Assembly (NCBI GenBank): GCA_947631845.1
Contig: CANRMY010000008.1
Span: 1 to 62,174, forward strand
DNA length: 62,174 nucleotides
Origin: an uncultured Oscillospiraceae bacterium
Lineage (GTDB): Bacteria; Bacillota; Clostridia; Oscillospirales; Oscillospiraceae
Direction: 5' to 3'
Of this stretch, positions 26,061 to 34,321 are shown in pieces (positions within the stretch are counted from its first letter, which is position 1; every line of letters starts with the position of its first letter). Made by a program: the position numbers and the translations under genes. Under the pieces are notes generated by a model, which made no database searches, was not told where the DNA came from, and saw only the letters and a program-made list of their open reading frames with translations.

Positions 26061-26828
26061 TCAGCCCTTCTCCGCGTCCCCGTCCTGGCGGCACCGCTTG
26101 GCGAACGCGGAGGGGGAACAGCCGAAGTGCTTGTTGAAGACACGGGAGAAGTACAGGGGGTCGGAGTAGCCGCACATCTCCGCCACCTCGGCCACCGAGT
26201 AATCCCGGCTCCAGGCGGAGGAGAGCATCCCCTCGGCCTTTTTCATCCGCAGGCCGGTCATATACTCCAGGGGGGTGACGCCCACCTCTTTTTTGAAGAG
26301 CTTCCGAAGATAGTCGTAGTGGAAGGGCAGCTCCCGGATAGCGGCGTCCAGGGCGAAATCCGGCTGGGTGTAGCTGTGCATGATGGCGTACCGGATCTGC
26401 TCCACGGGCTCGGAGAAGCCGGAATTGGACAGGCTCACCATGATGTAGCTGGCGATCAGATCCCCCAGGGCCTCCAGCACCAGCTCCCGCTTGGTGATGT
26501 CGGACTGGTAGTAATATTTCGCCTCGCTGAAGGCGAACAGGAACCGCCCCTCCGGGTCGCCGGAGACCTTGAAGGCGCTCTTGCTGTGGAAAGCCGGAGT
26601 GTCCATACGCATGTGAATATTTGTGAAGCCGTCGGCGCTGGAATTGGCGTGGAGGAGCCGGGGCGGGATCGCCACCGTGTCCCCGGTCTTGTAGGCGATG
26701 ACGGAGCCGTTTTCAAAGGCGAAGGAGCCCTCGCCGCCGGTGCAGTAGACCAGCTCCCACTCCTCATGGCTGTGCCACAGCACGTCGTAGGTCTTGGGGT
26801 GCTCGCCCATATACAGGATGGAATTCAT
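26061..26828 (-). CDS. AraC family transcriptional regulator
   Basis: 255 aa from the ATG at 26828 (MNSILYMGEHPKTYDVLWH), which overlaps the esterase stop as ATGA; a longer frame to 26897 is less likely. N-terminal cupin-type ligand domain (HSHEEWELVYCTGGEG, then IPPRLLHANSSADG), C-terminal double HTH about 165-250 with YDYLRKLFKKEVGVTPLEYM and DPLYFSRVFNKHFGCSPS. Likely sensor for a pectin-derived sugar controlling the adjacent operon. Confidence 0.93.
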   Translation of the reverse strand: MNSILYMGEHPKTYDVLWHSHEEWELVYCTGGEGSFAFENGSVIAYKTGDTVAIPPRLLHANSSADGFTNIHMRMDTPAFHSKSAFKVSGDPEGRFLFAFSEAKYYYQSDITKRELVLEALGDLIASYIMVSLSNSGFSEPVEQIRYAIMHSYTQPDFALDAAIRELPFHYDYLRKLFKKEVGVTPLEYMTGLRMKKAEGMLSSAWSRDYSVAEVAEMCGYSDPLYFSRVFNKHFGCSPSAFAKRCRQDGDAEKG

Positions 26829-27682
26829 TGCTTTTCCCCTTCGTCGTGTATTCTGAGTCCCTTCTCCGCGAAGAACCGGAGCATCGCCCCGTACCACTCC
26901 GGCACGTCGGCGCTGATCTCCGGCAGGGCATAGCTGGGGAAGACCAGCTCATCCGCCACAGAGAGCCCGTGCTGGCCGTGGGCGTAGATGTGCAGGGCGA
27001 AGGGGACGCCCGCCTCCTCCAGCGCCGCCGCCACTAAGAGGGAGCCGCGGCAGGGGACGGAGCCGTCGTCCCGGGTGTGCCAGAGGAACACGGGGCACAT
27101 GTCGGGCCGTACCAGCTTTTCGATGCTGAGCCGGTCCGCCAGCTCCTTGTCCCCGCCGGAGACGTTTTCCATGCTCCCGGCGTGGGTACGGCCGCGGCTG
27201 AGAGCCACGGGATAGCAAAGGCCCAGGGCGTCGGGCCGAATCAGCGCGGGTTTGGCGATGTCCGCCACCTCCGGCGCGTCGAACAGGGTGCCCAGCGTGC
27301 CGCACAGGTGCCCCCCGGCGGAGAAGCCTATGGCTGCCACCATATGGGGATCTATACCGTTTTTTTCGGCGTTGTCCCGGATGAACCGCATGGCCGCGGC
27401 GGCCTCCCGCAGAGCCGTGGGGAAGATGTGGGGGGCGCAGCTGTACACCAGCACATACGCCGCCCAGCCCCGGGCGGTGAACTGGAGCGCCACGGGCTCG
27501 GCCTCCCGGGCGGAGCAGTATTCGTAGCCGCCGCCGGGCAGGATCAGCACGGCGGGACGCAGACGTTTTTTGACGCCCCACAGCTCCGCCTCCTGGGGCA
27601 GATAGCAGGTCAGCTCCGCCGCCGCGCCCTGGGGCCGCTCCAGCCCCGTCTCCTGATAGAGTTCAAAGCAGTCGATCCGCAT
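26825..27682 (-). CDS. Alpha/beta hydrolase, acetyl/feruloyl esterase-like
   Basis: 285 aa. Oxyanion region ILPGGGYEYCS, nucleophile Ser in IGFSAGGHLCG, Asp in HTRDDGSVPC and His in YAHGQHGLS complete the triad. It resembles acetyl-xylan and plant-polysaccharide esterases and has no signal peptide, so it would deacylate imported oligosaccharides. First gene of a two-gene unit with the AraC regulator, next to the uronate genes. Confidence 0.87.
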   Translation of the reverse strand: MRIDCFELYQETGLERPQGAAAELTCYLPQEAELWGVKKRLRPAVLILPGGGYEYCSAREAEPVALQFTARGWAAYVLVYSCAPHIFPTALREAAAAMRFIRDNAEKNGIDPHMVAAIGFSAGGHLCGTLGTLFDAPEVADIAKPALIRPDALGLCYPVALSRGRTHAGSMENVSGGDKELADRLSIEKLVRPDMCPVFLWHTRDDGSVPCRGSLLVAAALEEAGVPFALHIYAHGQHGLSVADELVFPSYALPEISADVPEWYGAMLRFFAEKGLRIHDEGEKQ

Positions 27683-27832
27683 AGCCTTTTCTCCTCCGTA
27701 CCGCGCCGGCGTTCCCGGCCCAATTCATCCATATGACTTTTCCAAAAAGTCCATTCCAACGCTAATAATACCTTAAAAATTCCCAGCCGTCAAGAGCTTT
27801 TCCGCTTTTTCCCTCCCTTGGCGCCCCAAAGC

Positions 27833-27869
27833 AAAAAATATCCGCCCCGTTGAGAGACGGATATTTTTT
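27833..27869 (-). terminator. Bidirectional terminator after the NCS2 permease
   Basis: Perfect stem AAAAAATATCCG / CGGATATTTTTT (27833-27844 and 27858-27869). T runs exist on both strands. On the minus strand it is about 30 nt past the NCS2 stop. The flanking GACTGTCGAGAAA (27877-27889) resembles a motif next to other hairpins here. The rest of 27683-27832 shows no gene. Confidence 0.82.
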
Positions 27870-27897
27870 AATCTGTGACTGTCGAGAAAGAGAACGC

Positions 27898-29340
27898 TCA
27901 GATGGCCAGGAAGAACTTCACCAGGAACAGGGCGGAGATGACGTAGGTGAGGACGGACACATCCTTGGCCTTGCCGGTAAAGACCTTGATGACGGTGTAG
28001 GTGATGAGCCCTAAGCCGATGCCGTGGCCGATGGAGCCGGAGATGGGCATGGCCAGAAGCATGATGAACACGGGGGCGGCGATGGCCATATCGTTAAAGT
28101 CGATGTTCTTGATGCCGCTGAGCATCAGGATGCCCACATAGATGAGGGCGGCGGAGGTGGCGGCGGCGGGGATGATGGCCGCGATGGGGCTGATGAAGAT
28201 GCAGGCCAGGAACAGGATGCCGGTGGTGAGGGCGGTGAGGCCGGTGCGGCCGCCGGCTTCCACGCCGGAGGCGGACTCCACGAAGGTGGTGACGGTGGAG
28301 GTGCCGGTGCAGGCGCCCACCACGGTGCCCACGGCGTCGGAGAGCAGTGTCTCGCGCATCTGGGGCATATTGCCGTTCTTGTCGGTCATGCCGGCCCGGT
28401 TGGCGGTGGCCAGAACGGTGCCGATGGTGTCGAACATGTCGATGATGCAGAAGGTGATCACCAGCAGGATCACGGTGCCCCAGCCGATGGAGAAGAGGGT
28501 GGCAAAGTCAAACTTGAAGAGCGTGGTCTTGGCCATATCGCCGAAGGGAGGCAGCCAGCTGGCGGTCTTCAGGGAGGCGAAGGGATTCTGATGGAGGAAG
28601 ATGGCCTGTCCGGCCCAGTTGAGGACGGAAGCGCCCAGCATACCCACCAGAACGGCGCCCTTCATCTTGTAGTGGGCCAGGATGATGATGAGGAACAGAC
28701 CGACGAACATGGTGACGACGGTGAGGACCATGGCGGGCCAATACTCGCCCAGCTTCTCCTTGGCGGAGCTGGCAGCCAGCGCGCCGAAGAAGTCATGCAT
28801 CACATAGTTCTCGTTGGAGGCGCCCACGCCGGCGTTGGAGCCGAAGCCGATGTTCATCAGCATCAGGCCGATGCCGGGGCCGATGCCCAGGCGCACGCCA
28901 AGGGGAATGGCCTCCACGATCTTCTGACGGATATTGAAGATGGAGAGGAGCACGAACACGATGCCTTCAATGAGGATGATGCACAGGCCCGCCTGAAGTC
29001 CGGCCAGCATGGAGCAGCCGGCGGCGCCGGCGATCTGGGCAATGACAACGGCAAAATAGCTGTTGAGGCCCATGCCGGGGGCAAGCGCGAAGGGCTTGTT
29101 GGCCAGGAAAGCCATGCAGAACATAGCCACGGCGGAGGCCAGGCAGGTGGCCATAAAGACGCCGTTCCACGCCGCGAAGCCGTCATCCCCGAAGGTGCCG
29201 AAAGCGCCCTGACCGAAGCCGACGATCAGGTTGGGGTTCAGAGCGATGATGTACGCCATCGTCATGAAGGTGGTAAGACCGGCTACGATCTCGGTGCGGA
29301 CGGTGGTGCCGTTTTGCTTGAGCTTGAAGATTTTCTCCAT
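27898..29340 (-). CDS. NCS2 family purine permease (AzgA-like)
   Basis: 480 aa from the ATG at 29340 (MEKIFKLKQNGTTVRTEI), preceded by AGGAGGG; the in-frame extension to 29409 would cover a structured leader and is unlikely. About 12-14 membrane segments. Family hallmarks: EIVAGLTTFMTMAYIIALNP, APGMGLNSYFA, TVVGACTGTSTVTTFVESASG. AzgA proteins import adenine, guanine or hypoxanthine with H+. Divergent from a phosphoribosyltransferase gene, consistent with purine salvage. Confidence 0.94.
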   Translation of the reverse strand: MEKIFKLKQNGTTVRTEIVAGLTTFMTMAYIIALNPNLIVGFGQGAFGTFGDDGFAAWNGVFMATCLASAVAMFCMAFLANKPFALAPGMGLNSYFAVVIAQIAGAAGCSMLAGLQAGLCIILIEGIVFVLLSIFNIRQKIVEAIPLGVRLGIGPGIGLMLMNIGFGSNAGVGASNENYVMHDFFGALAASSAKEKLGEYWPAMVLTVVTMFVGLFLIIILAHYKMKGAVLVGMLGASVLNWAGQAIFLHQNPFASLKTASWLPPFGDMAKTTLFKFDFATLFSIGWGTVILLVITFCIIDMFDTIGTVLATANRAGMTDKNGNMPQMRETLLSDAVGTVVGACTGTSTVTTFVESASGVEAGGRTGLTALTTGILFLACIFISPIAAIIPAAATSAALIYVGILMLSGIKNIDFNDMAIAAPVFIMLLAMPISGSIGHGIGLGLITYTVIKVFTGKAKDVSVLTYVISALFLVKFFLAI

Positions 29341-29370
29341 ATGTACCCTCCTAAAGTATTTCTCTACAGC

Positions 29371-29427
29371 CGGTGAAAAACAAAATCGGCGTGCGAACCT
29401 TATCCTCACGCCTCACCGTTTTTCATC
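29371..29427 (-). promoter_or_regulatory. Structured leader RNA of the NCS2 gene, unknown class
   Basis: On the minus strand, 30-90 nt before the start codon, an outer stem GATGAAAAAC / GTTTTTCACC (29418-29427 with 29372-29381, one mismatch) encloses a 6-bp stem GGCGTG / CACGCC (29407-29412 with 29388-29393). A competing outer stem CGGTGA / TCACCG (29413-29418 with 29371-29376) cannot form at the same time. The purine-riboswitch core is not visible. This could be a riboswitch or attenuation element. Confidence 0.45.
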
Positions 29428-29574
29428 AACTTAAGATAGGATTAAGATACCACATTTTTCATCAAATTTCCACGGGATTCTTGAAAATTGTTAAATTTTT
29501 TTGAATTTTTGGAGGCTTAACCAAAACGCCCGCCTCTCCGGGGCCCGCCTTGTGCATTTTTATTCACAATTTCT

Positions 29575-29603
29575 TTGACTACCTCAAAAAACGGTGGTAT
29601 AAT
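29575..29603 (+). promoter_or_regulatory. Promoter of the phosphoribosyltransferase gene
   Basis: TTGACT (29575-29580), 17-bp spacer, TATAAT (29598-29603). Near-consensus sigma-A promoter; predicted start near 29610 gives a 40-nt leader with a GGAGTGACGG ribosome site. The 309-nt gap 29341-29649 otherwise holds only the divergent leader and AT-rich DNA. Confidence 0.85.
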
Positions 29604-29649
29604 GATTCGCGGGAAGGTTTCCCTAAGAAAATAAATGGAGTGACGGAAC

Positions 29650-30204
29650 ATGACATACGAGCTCAAGGTCGCGGGGCTGAAGCGGGATCTGACCATCTGC
29701 CCCCTGAACGAAAATCTGTCCATAGCCGGCTTTGTCATCTTCGGCGATGTGGAGCTGACCTGCGCCTGCGCCAAAGCGCTGCTGGAGAAGGCCCCGGCCT
29801 ACGACTACATGGTGGCGCCGGAGGCCAAGGCCATCCCCCTGATCCACGAGATGGCCAAGCAGGCCGGGAGAAACGACTACTTCCTGGTGCGCAAGAAGGC
29901 CAAGGCCTACATGCACAACGTCTTTAAGGTGGAGGATCACTCCATTACCACCGAGGGCACCCAGTACCTCTATATGGACGGCGACGACGCCGCCAAGATG
30001 CGGGGCAAGCGGGTCATCATCATCGACGACGTCATCTCCACCGGCGGTTCCATCGCGGCGGTGGAGGAGCTGGTACGCGCCGCCGGCGGCATCGTTGCCG
30101 CCAAGATGGCCGTCCTGGCCGAGGGCGACGCCGCCAAGCGGGATGATATCATCTATCTGGAGCATCTGCCCCTCTTCGACGGCAAGGGCAGCCCCATCGC
30201 GTGA
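29650..30204 (+). CDS. Purine/orotate-type phosphoribosyltransferase
   Basis: 184 aa. The PRPP-binding signature VIIIDDVISTGGS lies at about residues 122-134, preceded by the hydrophobic PRTase core YDYMVAPEAKAIPLIHEMA. It lacks the features needed to call apt, xpt or pyrE with certainty; the N-terminus is unlike typical apt. The divergent purine permease favours a purine substrate. Cytosolic salvage enzyme transferring ribose-5-phosphate from PRPP. Confidence 0.85.
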   Translation: MTYELKVAGLKRDLTICPLNENLSIAGFVIFGDVELTCACAKALLEKAPAYDYMVAPEAKAIPLIHEMAKQAGRNDYFLVRKKAKAYMHNVFKVEDHSITTEGTQYLYMDGDDAAKMRGKRVIIIDDVISTGGSIAAVEELVRAAGGIVAAKMAVLAEGDAAKRDDIIYLEHLPLFDGKGSPIA

Positions 30205-30262
30205 TTTCCCCGTACCCTTTTCCCGTCAGCTGTTCCCCGGCCTCCGGCCGGCAAAAAAAGAG

Positions 30263-30292
30263 ACCCTGGAGCCAAATGACTCCAGGGTTTTT
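30263..30292. terminator. Bidirectional terminator between phosphoribosyltransferase and tRNA-Val
   Basis: Stem ACCCTGGAG / CTCCAGGGT (30263-30271 and 30280-30288) followed by TTTTT on the plus strand; on the minus strand the hairpin is followed by a T7 tract. It therefore ends both the phosphoribosyltransferase message and the convergent tRNA-Val transcript, directly abutting the tRNA 3' end. Confidence 0.88.
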
Positions 30293-30294
30293 GG

Positions 30295-30371
30295 TGGTGG
30301 ACGATACAGGACTTGAACCTGTGACCCTCCGCACGTCAAGCGGATGCTCATACCAGCTGAGCTAATCGTCC
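30295..30371 (-). tRNA. tRNA-Val (anticodon GAC)
   Basis: Minus-strand cloverleaf: acceptor GGACGAT / ATCGTCC, D arm AGCTCAGCTGGTATGAGC, anticodon stem TCCGC / GCGGA around TTGACGT (anticodon GAC), T arm ACAGG TTCAAGT CCTGT, discriminator A and an encoded CCA. 77 nt including CCA. All stems are perfect. Confidence 0.96.
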
Positions 30372-30463
30372 GTCAGCGTTACCTATTCTACCGCAGAAGC
30401 CGGGGCTTGTCAACACTTTTTTAGCCATACGGGAAAAATATTTTAAAAATGCGAAAATAATGC

Positions 30464-30492
30464 TTGCAATTTCGGGGCGGTGATGCTATTAT
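30464..30492 (+). promoter_or_regulatory. Promoter of tRNA-Arg
   Basis: TTGCAA (30464-30469), 17-bp spacer, TATTAT (30487-30492), with the mature tRNA 5' end 27 nt downstream. Sits in an AT-rich gap just upstream of the tRNA gene. Confidence 0.78.
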
Positions 30493-30519
30493 AGTAGGGC
30501 GCTTGAGAGAGCGCGGTAT

Positions 30520-30596
30520 GCGCCTGTAGCTCAGCTGGATAGAGTGCGCGGCTACGAACCGCGAGACCGGGGGTTCGAGTCCCTTCAGGCGTACCA
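30520..30596 (+). tRNA. tRNA-Arg (anticodon ACG)
   Basis: Acceptor GCGCCTG pairs with CAGGCGT (G1-U72 wobble), D arm GCTCAGCTGGATAGAGT, anticodon stem CGCGG / CCGCG around CTACGAA (anticodon ACG, read as ICG after deamination), T loop TTCGAGT, encoded CCA. 77 nt. Opposite strand to the neighbouring tRNA-Val. Confidence 0.96.
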
Positions 30597-30599
30597 ATA

Positions 30600-30630
30600 A
30601 AAAAACCGCCGCTAAGGCGGTTTTTTTATT
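30600..30630 (+). terminator. Terminator of tRNA-Arg
   Basis: AAAACCGCC-GCTAA-GGCGGTTTT hairpin followed by TTTATT, three bases after the encoded CCA. Symmetric A/T tails make it active on either strand. 30631-30733 has no further gene. Confidence 0.88.
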
Positions 30631-30733
30631 GGACGCTCCAAATTTCCTTTCCCCGTCAGCTGCTCAAATACGGCGCGGGAGGCTCTTTGCCGAGGATTGG
30701 ACCCGTGGCCGGAGTGGATATTTATCCATATGA

Positions 30734-31381
30734 TCAACTGATTTTTATAGTGTTTTGGTCGATCATCTGATAGTCGATCTCAATATAATGTCTGGCTGAA
30801 ATGTAATCAGGCCCTTCTTCCCCGTGATCGACGAAGGCCACGAGCTTTATGACAAAGCTCCCCCGGTCCCCTTGAAGGAATTCCGGGGGTACGGTGACCG
30901 TTTCGTGGTGATTGTATTCGATGCCCCGAAGCCGTCCCATTGTAAAGCCGTACTCCTCGGAAAAAGCGTCCTCCGCGGGGATCTCCCTGATGAGGAGATG
31001 ATCTTCCACCGCCGTATGATCAGGGATCTCGGAAAAACCAACCAGGTCAAGCCGGTGCTCCCAGTCGCAGATATACAGTCCGAAAAAAGCAAACTCGTCC
31101 CCTTCCCTGTCATAAAAGGTCCGGGGATCTGAACCGTTTTTCTCCACGTAATCACTGTCGTAGGTGCCGAAATAGAGCTCCAACGTGAGGTCGTCTTTGG
31201 AAAAGGTGTCGGTGTCGGATCTGACTCCCATGGGGAGCATATATCCCATATGGCTGTTGTATCCAAAGCCTGTCTCAAACCCTGAACGTCTTTCACACCC
31301 CGCCAAAAGCAGGATCGCGGCCAGCATGATCATCAGCACGCCGCCGCGGCTCAAAGTTATTTTAACTGTTTTGCGCCTCAT
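30734..31381 (-). CDS. Putative lipoprotein, unknown function
   Basis: 215 aa from the ATG at 31381 (MRRKTVKITLSRGGVL), preceded by AGGGAGG; an in-frame start 17 codons upstream lacks one. Type II signal peptide: basic n-region, MIMLAAILL, lipobox LLAGC (Cys at about residue 30). The mature part is acidic and rich in beta-type segments (LTLELYFGTYDSDYV, SFVIKLVAFVDHGEEG, YIEIDYQMID). I do not recognise a domain. Expected to be anchored on the outer face of the membrane. Monocistronic by spacing. Confidence 0.75.
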   Translation of the reverse strand: MRRKTVKITLSRGGVLMIMLAAILLLAGCERRSGFETGFGYNSHMGYMLPMGVRSDTDTFSKDDLTLELYFGTYDSDYVEKNGSDPRTFYDREGDEFAFFGLYICDWEHRLDLVGFSEIPDHTAVEDHLLIREIPAEDAFSEEYGFTMGRLRGIEYNHHETVTVPPEFLQGDRGSFVIKLVAFVDHGEEGPDYISARHYIEIDYQMIDQNTIKIS

Positions 31382-31479
31382 ACCCGCGACCTCCCTGTAA
31401 ATGAATGACCCGCCAATTGCCTTGTATACCATCCAACTGCCGGGAAATCTACCGCTTATCAGGTGGAAGTGAGGGGGCC

Positions 31480-31522
31480 TTTTCCGACAGTCTAAAGCAG
31501 CCCTTTCGGGCTGCTTTTTCGT
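31480..31522. terminator. Hairpin after the DHHW gene with the recurrent GACAG motif
   Basis: AAAGCAGCCC / GGGCTGCTTT (31494-31503 and 31508-31517) with TTTTT on the plus strand. Directly beside it is TTTTCCGACAGTCTAAA (31480-31496), matching the motif near hairpins at 20734 and 42718. It lies 14 nt after the DHHW stop on the minus strand. Confidence 0.65.
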
Positions 31523-31531
31523 GTATGGCGG

Positions 31532-32734
31532 TCAATCGATGTTCCCGTTTCCGGAAAGGTTCAGCAGCTGCTCGTAGTCCCTGACGCACACCACCACCCG
31601 GGGGCGATGCGCCTCCACATATGAGAGCAGAGGCATCTCAGTATAGCCGCGCAGATCGATGGAATACATCGTGTCGAAGCTGTAATACATCAGCGTCTCC
31701 AAAAGGTTCGTGAAGCTGTCCCCGTAGATGAGCAGGGACGGGAGCTGAGGCCGGTCAGTGCTTATGACCGTCTCGGGGATATCCCCGCCCATGTAAAAGC
31801 CGTATTGCAGGGTCTCGCTGTCGCTTGCCGGAAAGCTGAACACCGACGGGGCGGCCTCCTGCCCGTTGTCCCGGCGGGTGAAGGGGACGCTCTCCAGCGG
31901 CTCCAGATAGGACAGGCGCTCGCCCGTGTCCCACAGGCCCAGAAGCTTCCGGCCCCGGGAGCCCAAAAAGCTGTTGGGCAGTGTGACGGTCCTGGCGTTT
32001 TCGCCGGTCAGGGCCTCAAGCCCCTGCCCCGTCCGGCTCTCCAGCGCGCGAAGGATCTCCCTGTACGCCGAAAGGCACCCCGCCAGCGTCCAGTGGTGAT
32101 CCGTGGCAGACATATAGTCCGTCGGAGCGCCGTCCCGGCTCCACACCTCGCCCACGTCCAGCCAGGGGACGTTCTGACTGTCCAGCGCGGAGAAGAAAAG
32201 CTCCTTTGACAGCGCCGTATACGGCTCCCGATTGTTCAGCCAGCCGGGGTACCGCTGGGCAAAATACGCGTAGTGACTGGGGACGGCCACATACAAAAAC
32301 GTCCCGCCCCAGCTCTCCGTCAGCCGCGCAAGCCTGCCCAGCCTTTCCGCCTCCTGGGCGGCGCAGTCGGCCATCGCCTGCTCGTCCAGCTTTTCATATC
32401 CGTTATAGGCCAACAGCATGTCCTTCTCCACCACCACCTCGTTGACCACCGGGCGGCGCACCAGCTCCAGATCGATCCAGGTGGAGAGGCCCAGCGCGTA
32501 CTTACGCCCCGCGGCGTTGTCGCACAGGTGCTTCTCCAGCTCCTGAAAATACGTCCCGTCCACAACGGTCTCCCGGGTGAGGGCGGGGCGCGGCGTCAGG
32601 GAGCGGTTCTCAAAATACGACCAGAACGCCTTGGGCCGCAGGGCCGTCCAGAGGGCCGCCAGGAGGAAAAAGGCGCACACCAGGCACAAAAAAACCGTGT
32701 CCCAGGTGATTTTCGCGTGTCGTTTCTGTTTCAT
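31532..32734 (-). CDS. DHHW (AlgX/AlgJ-like) surface polysaccharide O-acetylation protein
   Basis: 400 aa from the ATG at 32734 (MKQKRHAKITWDT) with AGGAG about 9 nt upstream; an in-frame TTG at 32752 would overlap the MBOAT stop. One N-terminal membrane anchor (about 10-30), then an extracytoplasmic SGNH-like domain with YMSATDHHWTLAG (the DHHW motif) and LLIYGDSFTNLLE (nucleophile Ser block). It partners with the MBOAT protein encoded directly upstream to transfer acetyl groups to a secreted polysaccharide or other glycan. Confidence 0.88.
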   Translation of the reverse strand: MKQKRHAKITWDTVFLCLVCAFFLLAALWTALRPKAFWSYFENRSLTPRPALTRETVVDGTYFQELEKHLCDNAAGRKYALGLSTWIDLELVRRPVVNEVVVEKDMLLAYNGYEKLDEQAMADCAAQEAERLGRLARLTESWGGTFLYVAVPSHYAYFAQRYPGWLNNREPYTALSKELFFSALDSQNVPWLDVGEVWSRDGAPTDYMSATDHHWTLAGCLSAYREILRALESRTGQGLEALTGENARTVTLPNSFLGSRGRKLLGLWDTGERLSYLEPLESVPFTRRDNGQEAAPSVFSFPASDSETLQYGFYMGGDIPETVISTDRPQLPSLLIYGDSFTNLLETLMYYSFDTMYSIDLRGYTEMPLLSYVEAHRPRVVVCVRDYEQLLNLSGNGNID

Positions 32735-32748
32735 AAGCTTCTTTCTCC

Positions 32749-34143
32749 TCAAAATTGGGCGTAGAGGAACGGATTAAAGGAGCCGTCCATCAGCGCCATA
32801 TAGCAAAGGGCCAGCACCGCCAACGCCGCCAGGGAGGCGGTCAGGGAGCGCGTACCCGGTTTGAGCCTCCGGGACAGCAGGTCCTTCAGAGGGACGCAGG
32901 CCAGAAGCCCCGCCGCCCATTCCGGCCAGTATTCCAACAGCAGGTAGGTGGTGCGCCCGTCCTCCGGCCCGCACCCAATGCCGAACAGATTGCCGATCAC
33001 GGACACGGCCTCCTGGGCCGTACCCGCCCGGAAGAACATCCACCCCACGATCACCGCCAGCATCGTCACCGCCCACCGGCAGAAGCTTGGGAGCTTTTCA
33101 AGCCAGCGTCCCCACAGGAAGCGCTCTCCCAGCAAAAGCAGGCCGTACCAGCAGCCCCACAGGACAAAGGTCCCCTTGGCCCCGTGCCACAGGCCCGTCA
33201 GGAGCCACACGGCCAGGATGTTGAAGATGTACCGCCCGGTCCCGGCGCGGTTCCCGCCCAGGGGGATGTAGATGTAATCCCGGAACCACCGGGACAGGGA
33301 CATATGCCACCGCCGCCAGAACTCCTTGACCGACCGGGACAGATAGGGCCGGTCAAAGTTCTCCGGGAGGTGGAAGCCGAACACGTTCCCCAGCCCCAGG
33401 GCCATATCGGAGTAGCCGGAGAAGTCAAAGAAGATCTCCAGGGTATAGGCCAGCGCCCCCACCCAGGCAAGGCCGGCGGACAGGGGCGTCGGGCCCGTGA
33501 ACGCCTTTCCGGCGATCTGGCCGAAGGTGTTGGCCAGCAAAACCTTTTTCCCCAGCCCGAAGCAAAAGCGCCTCATACCGGCGGCGAACAGCGCCACCGA
33601 TTCCCGCCGGCTGTCGATCTCCGCCTCCATCTCCCGGTATCTGACGATGGGCCCGGCCACAAGATGGGGGAAGAAAAAGAGATAGAGCGCCAGCTTCACG
33701 GGATTTTTCTGCGCATCTGCGTTCCCCCGGCGGATATCCACCAGGTAGCTGATCCCCTGAAAGGTATAAAAGGAGATCCCCGCCGGCAGAAGCCCCGCCG
33801 GCACGGGAAGGCTCACGCCCAGGGCCCGGGCGGCCCCGGTGAAGACCCCGGCGTATTTGTATACGCTAAGCAGGAGCAGGTTCGCAACAATGGCGGCGGT
33901 ACAGCCCCACCTTCCACCCCTGCCGGGTCGGCCCGCCAGGAGACCGCCCAGGTAGTTGATGAGGAAAGCGGCGCAGAGCACGGGGATCAGCCGCAGGCCC
34001 CCCGCGGCGTAAAAGAGCACACTGAAGACCGCCAGGAGCGCGTTGCGCGTCTGACGGAACCGGGCGGGGATCAGAAAATACGCCGCCCCCACCAGCGGCA
34101 GAAAGCCGAACAAAAAGAGAAATGTTGAAAGCTCCATAGGCAT
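32749..34143 (-). CDS. MBOAT family membrane O-acyltransferase
   Basis: 464 aa with about 10-12 membrane segments. Signature segments: FWRRWHMSLSRWFRDYIYIP and LTGLWHGAKGTFVLWG, the latter with the catalytic His. AlgI/DltB-type proteins carry acyl groups across the membrane for O-acetylation. The start at 34143 (MPMELSTF) could also be the Met two codons later. 14 nt before the DHHW gene in the same operon; no polysaccharide synthesis genes are nearby. Confidence 0.92.
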   Translation of the reverse strand: MPMELSTFLFLFGFLPLVGAAYFLIPARFRQTRNALLAVFSVLFYAAGGLRLIPVLCAAFLINYLGGLLAGRPGRGGRWGCTAAIVANLLLLSVYKYAGVFTGAARALGVSLPVPAGLLPAGISFYTFQGISYLVDIRRGNADAQKNPVKLALYLFFFPHLVAGPIVRYREMEAEIDSRRESVALFAAGMRRFCFGLGKKVLLANTFGQIAGKAFTGPTPLSAGLAWVGALAYTLEIFFDFSGYSDMALGLGNVFGFHLPENFDRPYLSRSVKEFWRRWHMSLSRWFRDYIYIPLGGNRAGTGRYIFNILAVWLLTGLWHGAKGTFVLWGCWYGLLLLGERFLWGRWLEKLPSFCRWAVTMLAVIVGWMFFRAGTAQEAVSVIGNLFGIGCGPEDGRTTYLLLEYWPEWAAGLLACVPLKDLLSRRLKPGTRSLTASLAALAVLALCYMALMDGSFNPFLYAQF

Positions 34144-34267
34144 CCTTACCAGACAGTAAAATTTTTATTTATGACGGGGCGGATTTCCGTCCCCTTATAC
34201 CATAAAGACTTCCTTCCGCGAAAAACGCAACAAAAAGCGGACAAGGCGCGTTTTTTCCGTTTTCCTG

Positions 34268-34297
34268 TTGCGGAACGCCGTCTTTAACGTCTATTAT
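34268..34297 (+). promoter_or_regulatory. Promoter candidate of the sigma factor gene
   Basis: TTGCGG (34268-34273), 18-bp spacer, TATTAT (34292-34297), 25 nt before the start codon. Could equally be read by the sigma factor itself if it autoregulates, which the sequence cannot settle. Confidence 0.5.
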
Positions 34298-34321
34298 GAT
34301 GTAGAGAAGCGGAGGAGAGAC

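Noticed and set aside
24303-26933. An 876-codon open frame on the plus strand
   Set aside because: Antisense across kduI, the isomerase and the AraC gene and continuing through the AT-rich promoter gap; no domain or start signal.
29341-29640. Purine riboswitch in the NCS2 leader
   Set aside because: The conserved purine-aptamer loops and junction (TATA and TTTCTACC-type segments) are not found; only an unassigned structure is supported.
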